A stretch of DNA of 28,658 nt from Thermoleophilia bacterium UBA6103 (GCA_002423545.1 DIWP01000042.1:16539-45196); one strand, 5' to 3'; shown: positions 1 through 7,596, counted from the first letter of the stretch. The notes: generated by a model not told the origin, from the sequence alone. A program made the numbers and translations.

Positions 1-1
1 G

Positions 2-322
2 GTGCGCGTGCAGCTCGCCTCGGCGCTCATGGGCGTGATCACCCAGCAGCTACTCCCGACGCGCGACGGCCGTGGCCGGGTCGTCGCCTGCGAGATCCTG
101 GTGCCCACGCCGGCGGTGCGCAACCTCATCCGCGAAGGCAAGACGCACCAGATCCACTCGGTGATGCAGACCGGCGGGCAGTACGGCATGCAGACCATGA
201 ACGCGGCGCTGCTCGATCTGGTGCGACGCGGGTTCATCACACAGGAGCTGGCCCTGCGCCGTTCCAGCACGCCGGAGGAGTTGCGCCGGCTCATGGGCGT
301 CGGCGCAGCGGTGGCACGATGA
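2..322 (+). CDS. pilT: Twitching motility ATPase PilT, C-terminal part (5' end outside window)
   Basis: Only the last ~106 residues are in the window; the reading frame is open to the left edge, so the GTG at base 2 is not the real start. PilT is the hexameric cytoplasmic ATPase that drives pilus retraction. The piece carries the PilT hallmark near the C-terminus: the AIRNLIRE box appears here as AVRNLIREGKTHQI, followed by the conserved stretch HSVMQTGGQYGMQTMN and a helix ending RGFITQELAL. The upstream part (ITQQLLPTRDGRGRVVACEIL) matches the end of the secretion ATPase core. The AIRNLIRE box favours PilT over the assembly ATPase PilB. The gene ends 13 nt before pilC. Walker motifs lie outside the window. 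Confidence 0.92.
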   Translation: MRVQLASALMGVITQQLLPTRDGRGRVVACEILVPTPAVRNLIREGKTHQIHSVMQTGGQYGMQTMNAALLDLVRRGFITQELALRRSSTPEELRRLMGVGAAVAR

Positions 323-335
323 CCGGGGGTGAGCG

Positions 336-1553
336 ATGACGACCTTCGCCTACAGGGTGCTCGACGCCCGCGGCACTGCCGCCGGCGGGCAGATAGACGG
401 CGACAGCAAGTCGGCCGTTGCCGCGGCGCTGCGCCAGCGCGGCTTGACCGTCCTCGACATCGACGAGGTCAAGACCAGCCTCGCCAAGATCGACATCGGC
501 GAGCCGTTCCAGCGCATCAAGTCCAAGGACCTCACCGTCTTCTCGCGCCAGTTCGCGACGATGGTCAACTCGGGGCTGTCGCTGCTGCGCTGTCTTTACG
601 TGCTCGAGGAACAGACAGACAACAAGAAGCTGGCCAAGGTGATCGGCGAGGTGCGGGCCGACGTCGAGGCCGGCATCAGCCTCTCCGAAGCCCTCGCCAA
701 GCACCCCAAGGTGTTCAGCACCCTCTACGTGAGCATGGTGCGCGCCGGCGAGCTGGGCGGCATCCTCGACGAGGTCCTCAACCGCATCGCCAACCAGCTC
801 GAGCGCGACGACCAGATCAAGCGCGCCGTCAAGTCGGCGATGGTGTACCCGGTGATGATCGGCACGTTCGCCGTGCTGACCCTGATCGGCATGGTGATCT
901 GGCTCATCCCGACGTTCGCGGGCATGTACGAGGACCTCGGCAACGCGCAGCTGCCGACGCTCACGCGGGTGATGATCAGCATCTCCGATTTCGTGCGCGG
1001 CTACTGGTACGTGGTCTTCCCGGCGCTCATCGGGCTGGTCTTCGGCCTGCGCTATCTCAAGCACACGCCGCGCGGTACCGCGGCCTGGGACCGCTTCAAG
1101 CTGCACATCCCGATGGGGATCGGCGCCATCGTCCGCAAACTGGCCATCTCACGCTTCTCGCGTACGCTGGGCACGCTCATCTCCAGCGGCGTGCCGATCC
1201 TGCAGGCCATCGAGATCACCGGCAAGGCGGCCGGCAACAGCGTCATCGAGACGTCGATGCAAGACGTCCAGCAGAGCGTCAAGGAAGGCCAGTCGATCGC
1301 CGCACCGCTGGAGCGTGCCAAGGTGTTTCCGCCGATGGTCACGCAGATGGTGGCCGTGGGCGAGGAGACCGGCTCGCTCGACACGATGCTGGCCAAGGTC
1401 GCCGACTTCTATGAAGACGAGGTCAATGCCAGCGTCAAGTCGCTGACCTCGATCCTCGAGCCGATCCTCATGATCGGCGTCGGCGCCATCGTGGGCATCG
1501 TGGTCATCTCGATGTACCTGCCGGTCTTCAGCCTGATGGACCAGATCCAGTAA
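336..1553 (+). CDS. pilC: Type IV pilus inner-membrane platform protein PilC
   Basis: A 405-residue protein of the PilC/GspF family, the polytopic platform linking the PilB/PilT motors to the growing pilus. It has the usual two repeats of the T2SSF helical domain, about residues 65-190 (FSRQFATMVNSGLSLLRCL ... AGELGGILDEVL) and 270-395 (FSRTLGTLISSGVPILQAI ... GEETGSLDTML). Membrane segments are seen at about 170-196, 222-242 and 372-398. Length is normal for the family. The N-terminal FAYRVLDARG with AxxxGQIDGDS is also typical. The ATG is preceded by GGGGGTGAG (324-332), and the gene lies 13 nt after pilT, so the two are probably co-transcribed. Confidence 0.95.
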   Translation: MTTFAYRVLDARGTAAGGQIDGDSKSAVAAALRQRGLTVLDIDEVKTSLAKIDIGEPFQRIKSKDLTVFSRQFATMVNSGLSLLRCLYVLEEQTDNKKLAKVIGEVRADVEAGISLSEALAKHPKVFSTLYVSMVRAGELGGILDEVLNRIANQLERDDQIKRAVKSAMVYPVMIGTFAVLTLIGMVIWLIPTFAGMYEDLGNAQLPTLTRVMISISDFVRGYWYVVFPALIGLVFGLRYLKHTPRGTAAWDRFKLHIPMGIGAIVRKLAISRFSRTLGTLISSGVPILQAIEITGKAAGNSVIETSMQDVQQSVKEGQSIAAPLERAKVFPPMVTQMVAVGEETGSLDTMLAKVADFYEDEVNASVKSLTSILEPILMIGVGAIVGIVVISMYLPVFSLMDQIQ

Positions 1554-1669
1554 GGTCTGCCACAGTCCCGTCCGGCTCTGCGTCTGGCTGAAGTGTTGTC
1601 AGATCAGGCGCGGCGCTCTCGTCCGTGTCCTCCTGCTGCCGATAGACAGGGCGAGGGGAGCATGCTGAC

Positions 1670-2458
1670 ATGAGCCAGACAGCCGTCGCCGACATTTTTG
1701 CGCCCACGCTGGGCACGCCGATACGCGCCAATGAGGCGCTCTGCCGGCGGTATTCGCAGACCAGCGAGCCTGAGGCGCTGGACCGCCTGGTACAGGACAA
1801 CCAGCTCCTCGTGCATCACACGCTCAAGCGGTTCTCGGCCGCCGCCGAGCCGTACGAGGACCTGGTCCAGGTCGGCAACGTCGGTCTTATCAAGGCGGTC
1901 CGCAGCTTCGATCCGGAGCGCGGTGGACGCTTCTCCACCTACGCCATGGCGATGATAGACGGCGAGGTGCGCCATCATCTGCGCGACTCGCGACTCATGC
2001 GGCAGCCGCGCTGGGTGCGCCGTCTGCTGGGAGAGATCGAGCAGACCACCGACGAGCTGAGCGGCCGGCTCGGTCGCTCGCCGCAGGTCGCCGAGATCGC
2101 GGCGGCCATGAACATCACCGAAGAGAGCGTGCGGGAGGCGTTGTCGCTGGCCGCTCGCGTCGAGCTCGGCTCGCCGGACGAGCACGGGGACGGGGACGGC
2201 GAGGCGCTCGACCGGCGGGCGTTCCACAGCCGCCAGTACGAGTCGTTCGCGCTGCCCATCGAGGACCGCCTGGCCCTCGACGAGGCGCTCGACCGGCTCT
2301 CGCAATTCCAGCGCGACCTCGTCGAGCTGCTCTTCTACCGCGAGTTCACGCAGCGTGAGGTCGCCGAGGCCCTGGGCGTCACCCGCAAGAAGATCTCGCG
2401 CGAGCTGCAGAAGACCCTGCGCAGCCTGCGTGAAGTGATGGGCAAGCGGGTCTTCTGA
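1670..2458 (+). CDS. RNA polymerase sigma factor, SigB/SigF/SigG-type (sigma-70 group 3)
   Basis: A 262-residue alternative sigma factor. Region 2 (about residues 45-110) reads YEDLVQVGNVGLIKAVRSFD then RFSTYAMAMIDGEVRHHLRD; the GE...LRD ending is the pattern of the SigB/SigF/SigG branch, not the FliA/WhiG branch. Region 3 is about residues 120-200 with an acidic insert (DEHGDGDGE). Region 4 (about 208-258) has the helix-turn-helix FTQREVAEALGVTRKKISRELQ. A strong Shine-Dalgarno (GAGGGGAG, 1653-1660) supports the ATG. It sits between pilC and pilA, where Myxococcus and many proteobacteria carry pilS/pilR, so control of pilin or pilus genes is a reasonable inference. No anti-sigma or anti-anti-sigma gene lies nearby, although family members usually have them. 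Confidence 0.9.
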   Translation: MSQTAVADIFAPTLGTPIRANEALCRRYSQTSEPEALDRLVQDNQLLVHHTLKRFSAAAEPYEDLVQVGNVGLIKAVRSFDPERGGRFSTYAMAMIDGEVRHHLRDSRLMRQPRWVRRLLGEIEQTTDELSGRLGRSPQVAEIAAAMNITEESVREALSLAARVELGSPDEHGDGDGEALDRRAFHSRQYESFALPIEDRLALDEALDRLSQFQRDLVELLFYREFTQREVAEALGVTRKKISRELQKTLRSLREVMGKRVF

Positions 2459-2527
2459 CACGCCGGTAGTGCCGTCGTCGAGTCCCTCGATGCTCCAGCT
2501 CCTGTTCGCGGCAACGTCCACCTGCCG

Positions 2528-2555
2528 TTGTCAGCATTGTCATCGGCATTAGACG
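2528..2555 (+). promoter_or_regulatory. Possible pilA promoter
   Basis: TTGTCA (2528-2533, five of six matches to the -35 consensus) is followed after 16 nt by TAGACG (2550-2555), a weak -10. A start near 2562 would give an approximately 110-nt leader. The -10 is poor, and the neighbouring sigma factor may recognise a different sequence; no GTTT/GGGTAT pair of the SigB/SigF type was found here. Confidence 0.3.
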
Positions 2556-2672
2556 GATGTACCAGGGCCGAACGCTCAGGCAAGGGCAAAGTAGTGCCGA
2601 AAGATGGTGCGAACGGTCCGACACCGTCGGCAGGCTTTCAAGGCAACGCAAAGGCGTACGGGAGGAAAGGGA
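2556..2672 (+). promoter_or_regulatory. Structured 5' leader of pilA with competing pairings
   Basis: The untranslated region before pilA can fold as TGCCGA (2595-2600) with TCGGCA (2627-2632), enclosing GGTG (2606-2609) with CACC (2622-2625). The same TGCC can instead pair with GGCA at 2585-2588 or 2579-2582, which would open that hairpin. CTTTC (2635-2639) can pair with GAAAG (2665-2669), which abuts the ribosome binding site GGGAGG (2660-2665). These alternatives would suit translational control. The pairings are visible in the sequence; a regulatory role is inferred, and I could not assign it to a known riboswitch class. Confidence 0.35.
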
Positions 2673-3086
2673 ATGTTGAAGAAGTTCCACAAGAAGCAGG
2701 GCGGCTTCACCCTCATCGAGCTGCTCATCGTGATCGTCATCATCGGTATCCTCGCCGCGATCGCGATCCCGATGTACCTCAACCAGAGGGACAAGGCGAA
2801 GGACTCCGCAGTCAAGGAAGGCATCCACTCGATCCAGATCGGCATCAAGACCTACGCGATCGATCACAACGACCTGTATCCGGCCGTCGGCGACGTGGCC
2901 ATCGCGCCGGCCGCCGTCGGCGCGATGGTCGACAGCTGGCCGGACAACCCGTTCACCGGTGTCGCGATGGCACAACGGGCGGCGGCGACAGAAGGAGACT
3001 TCACCTACACGGTGGCGGCAGACTCCTCAACCTTCACTCTCACGGGCTGGGGAGCCGGCGGCGCGAACGTCATCGCGGTGCCGTGA
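2673..3086 (+). CDS. pilA: Major type IV pilin (prepilin) PilA
   Basis: A 137-residue prepilin. The ATG chosen follows a consensus ribosome binding site GGGAGG with 7-nt spacing and gives a normal 11-residue basic leader (MLKKFHKKQGG) before the cleavage site G^FTLIEL; an upstream in-frame ATG would give an unusually long leader without a comparable site. Mature Phe1 and Glu5 are present, followed by the hydrophobic helix IVIVIIGILAAIAIPMYLNQ that packs in the filament core. The C-terminal domain has YP ... SWPDNPFTG, reminiscent of GspG-type pseudopilins and short pilins, and no cysteine pair. It stands alone between a regulated-looking leader and a strong terminator, as expected for a highly expressed subunit. 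Major-pilin status is inferred from position and context. Confidence 0.9.
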   Translation: MLKKFHKKQGGFTLIELLIVIVIIGILAAIAIPMYLNQRDKAKDSAVKEGIHSIQIGIKTYAIDHNDLYPAVGDVAIAPAAVGAMVDSWPDNPFTGVAMAQRAAATEGDFTYTVAADSSTFTLTGWGAGGANVIAVP

Positions 3087-3115
3087 CGCTGGTCTGAACA
3101 CAGCACGCGAGCATG

Positions 3116-3155
3116 AGAGGGGCGGGGCCGAGAGGCCCCGCCCCTCTTCGTCTTC
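3116..3155 (+). terminator. Strong intrinsic terminator after pilA
   Basis: A perfect 14-bp GC-rich stem (3116-3129 with 3134-3147) closed by a GAGA tetraloop and followed by TCGTCTTCC. It begins 30 nt after the pilA stop codon. The tail is T/C-rich rather than a pure T run, which is common in high-GC genomes. It should insulate pilA from the downstream ABC transporter genes. Confidence 0.85.
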
Positions 3156-3501
3156 CTGTGGTGGCCGCCGGTGATCCGCCGCTTCCCAGCCGGTGCTCAG
3201 TCGTGTTCGTGCGGATGATCCGATCTGCAAGGAGCGGCGAGTCGCCGCCGGCCGCCGCGGGCCGTGTCCGGGTCGGGGCCGGCGCGGGGTGAAGTGGACA
3301 CCACCGGTCGCAGGGAGGCGGCAATCGGGGGAGAAGACGATGGCCGCGCACATGACCGGCGGCGTTGCCAGAAATGGCTACAGGGAAGCGGTGTGCCGGC
3401 CGATAGAGAGCACGAGTGTGCGGCGCGCGCGAGCGCCGGGCGATGCAGGGGGGTGCGTGCGGCCGATCGGCGACGCAGGAGCGAAGAGGAGCCTGGAGCG
3501 A
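3156..3501. other. Stretch without a convincing gene before the ABC ATPase
   Basis: About 350 nt between the pilA terminator and the selected start of the ABC ATPase. The ABC reading frame stays open through it, but the codons (AGA, AGG, ATA, AAT, CGA, GCA, GGA) differ from the neighbouring genes and the translation resembles no known domain. It contains the inverted repeat GCGGCG-AGT-CGCCGC (3234-3248) and a good Shine-Dalgarno-like GGGGGAGA (3326-3333) before an ATG at 3340, so a longer protein cannot be excluded. No convincing -10/-35 pair was found. Confidence 0.5.
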
Positions 3502-4281
3502 GTGGAACGAGAGCATGCTGCGGCGGTGAGCATCGAGGGTCTGCGCAAGACCGTGACGGTCGGGTTCAGACGCCGCCGCGTCGAGATCCTCAAGGGCGTG
3601 GACCTGGCGGTCCGTGAAGGGGAGACCGTGGGGCTTCTGGGGCCCAACGGCGCCGGCAAGACGACGACCCTCAAGATCGCGCTCGGACTCATGCGCCCGT
3701 CGGCCGGTACGGCCCGGCTGGGTGTCGCCGGGCTGCACGAGGTCGGCTATCTGCCGGAGAACGCCTACTTCTACGACTATCTCAGCGGTCGCGAGCTGCT
3801 CGGTCTCTGCGCGCGGCTCTTCGGCCTCTCCCGCAGCGCGCGCGACGAGCGCATCGTCGAGGCGCTGCGCGAGGTCGGGCTCGAGGAGGCCGCCGGCACG
3901 CAGCTGCGCAAGTACTCCAAGGGCATGCTGCAGCGGATCGGCATCGCCCAGGCGTTGATCAACGATCCGCGGCTCATCCTGCTCGACGAGCCGATGACCG
4001 GCCTCGACCCGATCGGCCGCGTGGAGGTCAAGCGCATCATCCAGCGTCTGCGCGAGGAGGGCCGGACGGTGCTCTTCAACTCGCACATCCTGGCCGACGT
4101 CGGTGAGCTCTGCTCGCACGTGGCCATCATGCGCAGCGGTGAGGTCGTCTGGCGCGGTCCGGTGGAGGACGCGGTGCCGTCCGGCGGCGGCTCGCTGGAG
4201 GACTTCTTCGTGCAGGTGGTGACGGAGGGTGCGGTGGAGCCTGAGAGCGCTGAAAGCGGTTCCCCGGGGGTGACGCTGTGA
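3502..4281 (+). CDS. ABC transporter ATP-binding protein in the pilus cluster (PilH-like position)
   Basis: An ABC ATPase of the export/ABC-2 type, 259 residues from the chosen GTG. Walker A is GPNGAGKTT (about residues 47-55), the signature is YSKGMLQR, Walker B is LILLDEP with TGLDP after it, and the switch histidine is in NSHILAD. A polar tail of about 30 residues follows the nucleotide-binding domain. It is translationally coupled to the permease gene by a GTGA overlap. In Myxococcus xanthus an ABC ATPase (PilH) at the same place, between pilA and pilD, is needed for pilus assembly; the same role is inferred here from order alone. The start is uncertain: GTG 3526 or ATG 3340 are alternatives, the latter with a better ribosome site but odd codon use. 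Confidence 0.88.
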   Translation: MEREHAAAVSIEGLRKTVTVGFRRRRVEILKGVDLAVREGETVGLLGPNGAGKTTTLKIALGLMRPSAGTARLGVAGLHEVGYLPENAYFYDYLSGRELLGLCARLFGLSRSARDERIVEALREVGLEEAAGTQLRKYSKGMLQRIGIAQALINDPRLILLDEPMTGLDPIGRVEVKRIIQRLREEGRTVLFNSHILADVGELCSHVAIMRSGEVVWRGPVEDAVPSGGGSLEDFFVQVVTEGAVEPESAESGSPGVTL

Positions 4282-5042
4282 GCAGAGCGTTCGCCATCGC
4301 CGCCAACACCTTCCGCGAGACCATCCGCGACCGCATCCTGCTGGTCATCCTGGTCTTCGCGCTGGCGATGATCGTCGCGAGTCTGTGGCTGGCGAGCATC
4401 AGCCTCGGCCAGGGGGCACGCCTGATGCAGGACTTCGGCCTGGTCGCGGTCTCCGGGTTCGGCGTCATCGTGGCCGTGTTCGTGTCGGCGGGCCTGGTGC
4501 GCAAGGAGATCGACAAGCGCACCGTCTTCATCATCTTCTCCAAACCGGTGGGCCGCGGCGAGTTCATCGCCGGCAAGTTCCTCGGCCTCAGCGCCACCAT
4601 GGCGATCGTCATCTTCGGCATGACCGTCTTCCTCTTCCTGCTCGTGTGGGCGGTGGCGAGGGAACCGAGCGGCTGGCTGCTGCTGGCCGGCGGGTTCATC
4701 TACCTGCAGGTGCTGGTGGTGATGGCGGTGACCATCTTCTTCTCCACCTTCGCCTCACCGATCCTGGCGGCGGTGCTCGGGCTCTGCGTCTTCGCGGCCG
4801 GGCAGCTGAGTCACAACGTCCTCTCCCTGACGCAGTTGGGTGACAGTGCGGCCCTTCAAGGGCTCTCCTGGGTCGTCTTCCTGGTCGTGCCCAATTTCAG
4901 CGCCGTCAGCCTGGCCCCGGTCGTGGTCGGCGAGCAGGTCGCCGACTGGTCGACGATCGGCGGCTGGGGTGGCTACCTGGTGGCCTATGCCGTCATCATG
5001 CTGGGCCTGTCCTGGCTGGTCTTCCGCCGCAAGGAGTTCTGA
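4278..5042 (+). CDS. ABC-2 type permease in the pilus cluster (PilI-like position)
   Basis: A 254-residue membrane protein with about six hydrophobic segments, at roughly residues 20-44, 54-74, 104-128, 134-155, 160-178 and 230-248. The layout, and the segment VRKEIDKRTVFIIFSKPVGR after the second helix, are typical of ABC-2 permeases of the NosY/NatB kind, which pair with a separate ATPase. Its GTG start overlaps the stop of the ATPase gene by 4 nt, so the two form a transporter pair. In the pil gene order it matches PilI of Myxococcus. The substrate is unknown, and an indirect role in pilus assembly is inferred from position. Confidence 0.85.
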   Translation: MSRAFAIAANTFRETIRDRILLVILVFALAMIVASLWLASISLGQGARLMQDFGLVAVSGFGVIVAVFVSAGLVRKEIDKRTVFIIFSKPVGRGEFIAGKFLGLSATMAIVIFGMTVFLFLLVWAVAREPSGWLLLAGGFIYLQVLVVMAVTIFFSTFASPILAAVLGLCVFAAGQLSHNVLSLTQLGDSAALQGLSWVVFLVVPNFSAVSLAPVVVGEQVADWSTIGGWGGYLVAYAVIMLGLSWLVFRRKEF

Positions 5043-5043
5043 C

Positions 5044-5859
5044 GTGCGCGCTCGGGGCGACGGCGGGAAGCGTGAGCGTGGGTCCTCAGTAGGCGCCGGT
5101 CGGCGCGGCGTGCTGCGTGGTGTGGTGGTCGGTCTCGTGATGCTCGGCTGCCTGGCGGGAGTGGTCGGCTTCCAGATCACCCGGCCGGCTCAGAGCGGCG
5201 CCGATCCCGCCGCCTTCGTCCCCTCGCCGAAGTTCTTCCGCGAGCTCTCACCCAGCTTCCGCACGGCGGTCGCCGACGCCTACTGGCTGGCGATGGTGCA
5301 GTACTACGGGGAGCACGTGGAGGGCGATCGTGAGTTCGACGCCCTGCCGGCATACGTCCGGCTCGTCACCGATCTGAGTCCGCGCTTTGAGCGTGCGTAC
5401 CTGTTTGGCGCCTTCGCCCTCCTCGACGCCGGCGAGGGCCAGGAAGCCTACGAGCTGCTGGTGCGCGGCGCCCGGCGCAACCCGCAGAGCTGGCGGATCC
5501 CGGCGACGCTCGGGATGCTGATCTACATCTACGCCGGCAACGAGGACAAGGACGCGCTGGCCGCCGAGTGGTATCAGAAAGCGGCGGCGGTGCCGGGCAG
5601 TCCCGACTATCTGCCGCGGGTCGCCGCCGAGCTGCTCACCAAGGGCGGCGAGGCGGAGGAGTCGATCCTCATGTGGGGCCAGGTGTACGCCACCGGCGAC
5701 ACGTACGCGCGCGACAAGGCGCTGGTGGAGCTCGACGAGCTGCTGCCGCCGGACCCGGAGCAGCGCAAGGAGGCGCTGCAGCCGCTGGCGGCACTGATGA
5801 CGCCGCAGCAGTTCCTCACGCTGTCGTCGATCCTGATGGGCGTCCTGGAGACGCCTTGA
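5044..5859 (+). CDS. Membrane-anchored helical-repeat (TPR-like) protein, function unknown
   Basis: A 271-residue protein beginning with GTG one base after the permease stop. A basic N-terminus (GKRERG, GRRG) precedes one membrane segment at about residues 22-44, so the rest should be outside the cytoplasm. From about residue 85 to 255 it is made of paired amphipathic helices with TPR-like spacing (FERAYLFGAFALLDAGEGQEAYELL, EWYQKAAAVPGSPDYLPRVAAELL), suggesting a protein-binding scaffold. It is coupled to the ABC pair, making a three-gene module between pilA and pilD. PilG is the third protein of the equivalent Myxococcus module, but I see no sequence basis for equating the two. Confidence 0.75.
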   Translation: MRARGDGGKRERGSSVGAGRRGVLRGVVVGLVMLGCLAGVVGFQITRPAQSGADPAAFVPSPKFFRELSPSFRTAVADAYWLAMVQYYGEHVEGDREFDALPAYVRLVTDLSPRFERAYLFGAFALLDAGEGQEAYELLVRGARRNPQSWRIPATLGMLIYIYAGNEDKDALAAEWYQKAAAVPGSPDYLPRVAAELLTKGGEAEESILMWGQVYATGDTYARDKALVELDELLPPDPEQRKEALQPLAALMTPQQFLTLSSILMGVLETP

Positions 5860-5902
5860 GCGCCGCGGTCGGGACACGGCCCGTGGTGAAGGGCGGCGCG
5901 CG

Positions 5903-6688
5903 TTGAGCGAGGTTGCGCGTGAGGCGTTCCTGATCGTCGGCTGCGGCGTGCTGGGGCTGCTGGTCGGCAGCTTCCTGAACGCCTGGGCGTACAGGCTGCC
6001 GCGGGAGATCAGCATCGCCCGCGGGCGGTCGTTCTGCCCGGCATGCGAGAAGCAGCTCTCATGGTACGAGAACGTGCCGCTGGCCAGCTACGCGGCGCAG
6101 GGCGGGCGCTGCCGCGGCTGTGGCGCCCGCATCAGCATCCGCTACCCGCTCGGTGAGGCGGTCACGGCGGTGCTGTTCGCCGGCGCCGCAGCGTTCACCG
6201 GCTGGCAGTGGGTCCTGCTGCCGCAGCTCGTCTTCCTGGCCGTGCTGGTGGTGGTGAGCGAGATCGACCTCGAGTACAGCATCATCCCCAACGTCATCGT
6301 GCTGCCGGCGGCGGCGATCGGCCTGGCGGCGATGATCGCCATCGAGCCGGGACGCTGGTACGAGTGGCTCGGTGCGTCGCTGGGGTCGGCCGCCTTCCTG
6401 TTCGTCATCGCCTGGGTCTACGAGCGGATCCGAGGCATGAGCGGCTTGGGCATGGGCGACGTCAAGCTGGCCCTCTGCATGGGCGCCTACCTCGGCTGGA
6501 GCGTCATCCCGGCGCTGTTCATCGGATTTGTGCTGGGGGCCGTCATCGGCGTGGTGCTGGTGGTCCGTCAGAAGGGCGACATGAAGACCGCCGTGCCGTT
6601 CGGGCCGTTCCTCGCCTTCGGTGGCGTGGTCGGGCTCTTCCTGGGACCGACGATCATCTCCGCGTATCTGGGCCTGATCACGCCGTAA
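5903..6688 (+). CDS. pilD: Prepilin peptidase / N-methyltransferase PilD
   Basis: A 261-residue polytopic aspartic protease that cleaves prepilin leaders and methylates the new N-terminus. The N-terminal cytoplasmic domain has the paired cysteines C45-x2-C48 and C70-x2-C73 of the methyltransferase-containing form. The catalytic aspartates are D122 in SEIDLEYSIIPN and D186 in GLGMGDVKL (the GxGD motif). About eight hydrophobic segments fit the family, and length is normal. The start is TTG with GAAGGG (5888-5893) upstream; no better in-frame start was seen. Its substrates are encoded on both sides: PilA and the four minor pilins that follow. Confidence 0.95.
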   Translation: MSEVAREAFLIVGCGVLGLLVGSFLNAWAYRLPREISIARGRSFCPACEKQLSWYENVPLASYAAQGGRCRGCGARISIRYPLGEAVTAVLFAGAAAFTGWQWVLLPQLVFLAVLVVVSEIDLEYSIIPNVIVLPAAAIGLAAMIAIEPGRWYEWLGASLGSAAFLFVIAWVYERIRGMSGLGMGDVKLALCMGAYLGWSVIPALFIGFVLGAVIGVVLVVRQKGDMKTAVPFGPFLAFGGVVGLFLGPTIISAYLGLITP

Positions 6689-7038
6689 GGCCGGAGCGTC
6701 GTCGGGTCGACGACGACCGCCGCCGCGACCGCCGCCGGGGTCGCGGCCGTGGCCGGTCGGCTCGCCGCGGCGGCTGCATCCGATCCGATCTGGGTTCGCA
6801 CCGGTCGTCGCCGCACCGGTCGTCTCATCGTCACCTCTCGACGAGGCGCAACGTCATCCGCCGGACCCGCCGTATGTCATCTCCGGACCGCCAGCGTCAC
6901 CCTGTCGTCGGCTGACGCCTCGTCCTACGCTGTCCGTGTGCCGCCGATGCCCGGTCGTAGAGCCGGCCGGCTCGGCGCAGCGGAGTGCCTCGGCGGGCCC
7001 GGCATGCGGCGCGCCGGAGAAGAGACGGCGGCCACGGG
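6689..7038. other. Intergenic region between pilD and the minor-pilin genes
   Basis: About 350 nt with no supported gene. It starts with an inverted repeat CGTCGTC-GGGTC-GACGACG (6697-6715) that could be a weak stop signal, though no T run follows. A 12-nt direct repeat GCACCGGTCGTC occurs at 6798-6809 and 6813-6824. TACGCT (6926-6931) could be a -10 with TGTCGT 17 nt upstream, a weak promoter candidate for the minor-pilin operon. Confidence 0.4.
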
Positions 7039-7596
7039 ATGGATGCGATGACGATGGGGGACACGAGTCGAGCGGGCGGTCGCGACGCGGCCGGCCGGCG
7101 GCAGGCGACGACCCGCACGACGCAGGTGGGGTACGGCGTCTGCCACCGAGCGGGCTCGCGGAGCGGCGTCACGCTGATGGAGCTGGCGGTCGTGATGGCG
7201 GTGCTCGCCACGCTGGCCGCGATCACCTTGCCGATGCTCGGTGCCGGCCACGCCCGCGTCTCCGTGTTGCGCACGGCGCAACGGTTCGCGACCGCCGTGC
7301 GCTACGCTCAGGCCACCGCTCAGGATGGCGACTGTCGCATGCGCGTGGTCCTCGACGAAGCTGCGTTCCGCGTCGAGAGGGCGGGCGACGAGGGCTGGGT
7401 CCGCGATCTGCGCGCCACCACCGGAGTCGTGTCGGGCGGCAGCAACTATCCGGGCGACGGTGTCGAGTTCTCTCGCGACGGCAGGCCATTGGTGCCCGGC
7501 ACCGCCACACCGCGGGCCGGGACGTTCACCTTCACCTGCGGCGGTGCGACCCGGTCGGTCGTCCTGCAGCTCACCGGACGGGTGCGTGTCCGATGA
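7039..7596 (+). CDS. Minor pilin, GspH/FimT-like prepilin
   Basis: A 185-residue prepilin-like protein. After a long basic N-terminus (about 44 residues) comes SRSG^VTLMELAVVMAVLATL, a type III signal with the conserved mature Glu5 but Val instead of Phe at position 1. The C-terminal part has strand-rich segments (GDCRMRVVLDEAAFRVER, FTFTCGGATRSVVLQLTGRV) reminiscent of GspH/FimT pseudopilins, which help initiate the filament tip. Several ATGs (7039, 7048, 7054) could start it; 7039 is the first plausible one. The stop overlaps the next ATG by 4 nt. It heads a run of four coupled pilin-like genes processed by the adjacent PilD. Confidence 0.8.
   Translation: MDAMTMGDTSRAGGRDAAGRRQATTRTTQVGYGVCHRAGSRSGVTLMELAVVMAVLATLAAITLPMLGAGHARVSVLRTAQRFATAVRYAQATAQDGDCRMRVVLDEAAFRVERAGDEGWVRDLRATTGVVSGGSNYPGDGVEFSRDGRPLVPGTATPRAGTFTFTCGGATRSVVLQLTGRVRVR

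Noticed and set aside
291..1106. Long antisense open frame opposite pilC
   Set aside because: Third-position GC bias keeps antisense frames open in this genome; the translation resembles no protein and pilC is certain.
1596..1648. TTGTCA and TAGACA as a promoter for the sigma factor
   Set aside because: The two boxes are 41 nt apart, far too distant to form one promoter.
2566..2660. Pieces resembling the cyclic-di-GMP-I (GEMM) riboswitch core: ACGCTCAGGCAA, GAAA and ACGCAAAGGC
   Set aside because: The pieces occur in order, but the distances and the P2/P3 helices do not fit the known consensus; reported only as an unassigned structured leader.
6697..6715. Inverted repeat after pilD considered as a terminator
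   Set aside because: A stem exists but no T-rich tail follows, so it was only noted within the intergenic entry.
6798..6824. Two 12-nt direct repeats considered as a CRISPR or iteron start
   Set aside because: Only two copies with 3 nt between them; no further units.
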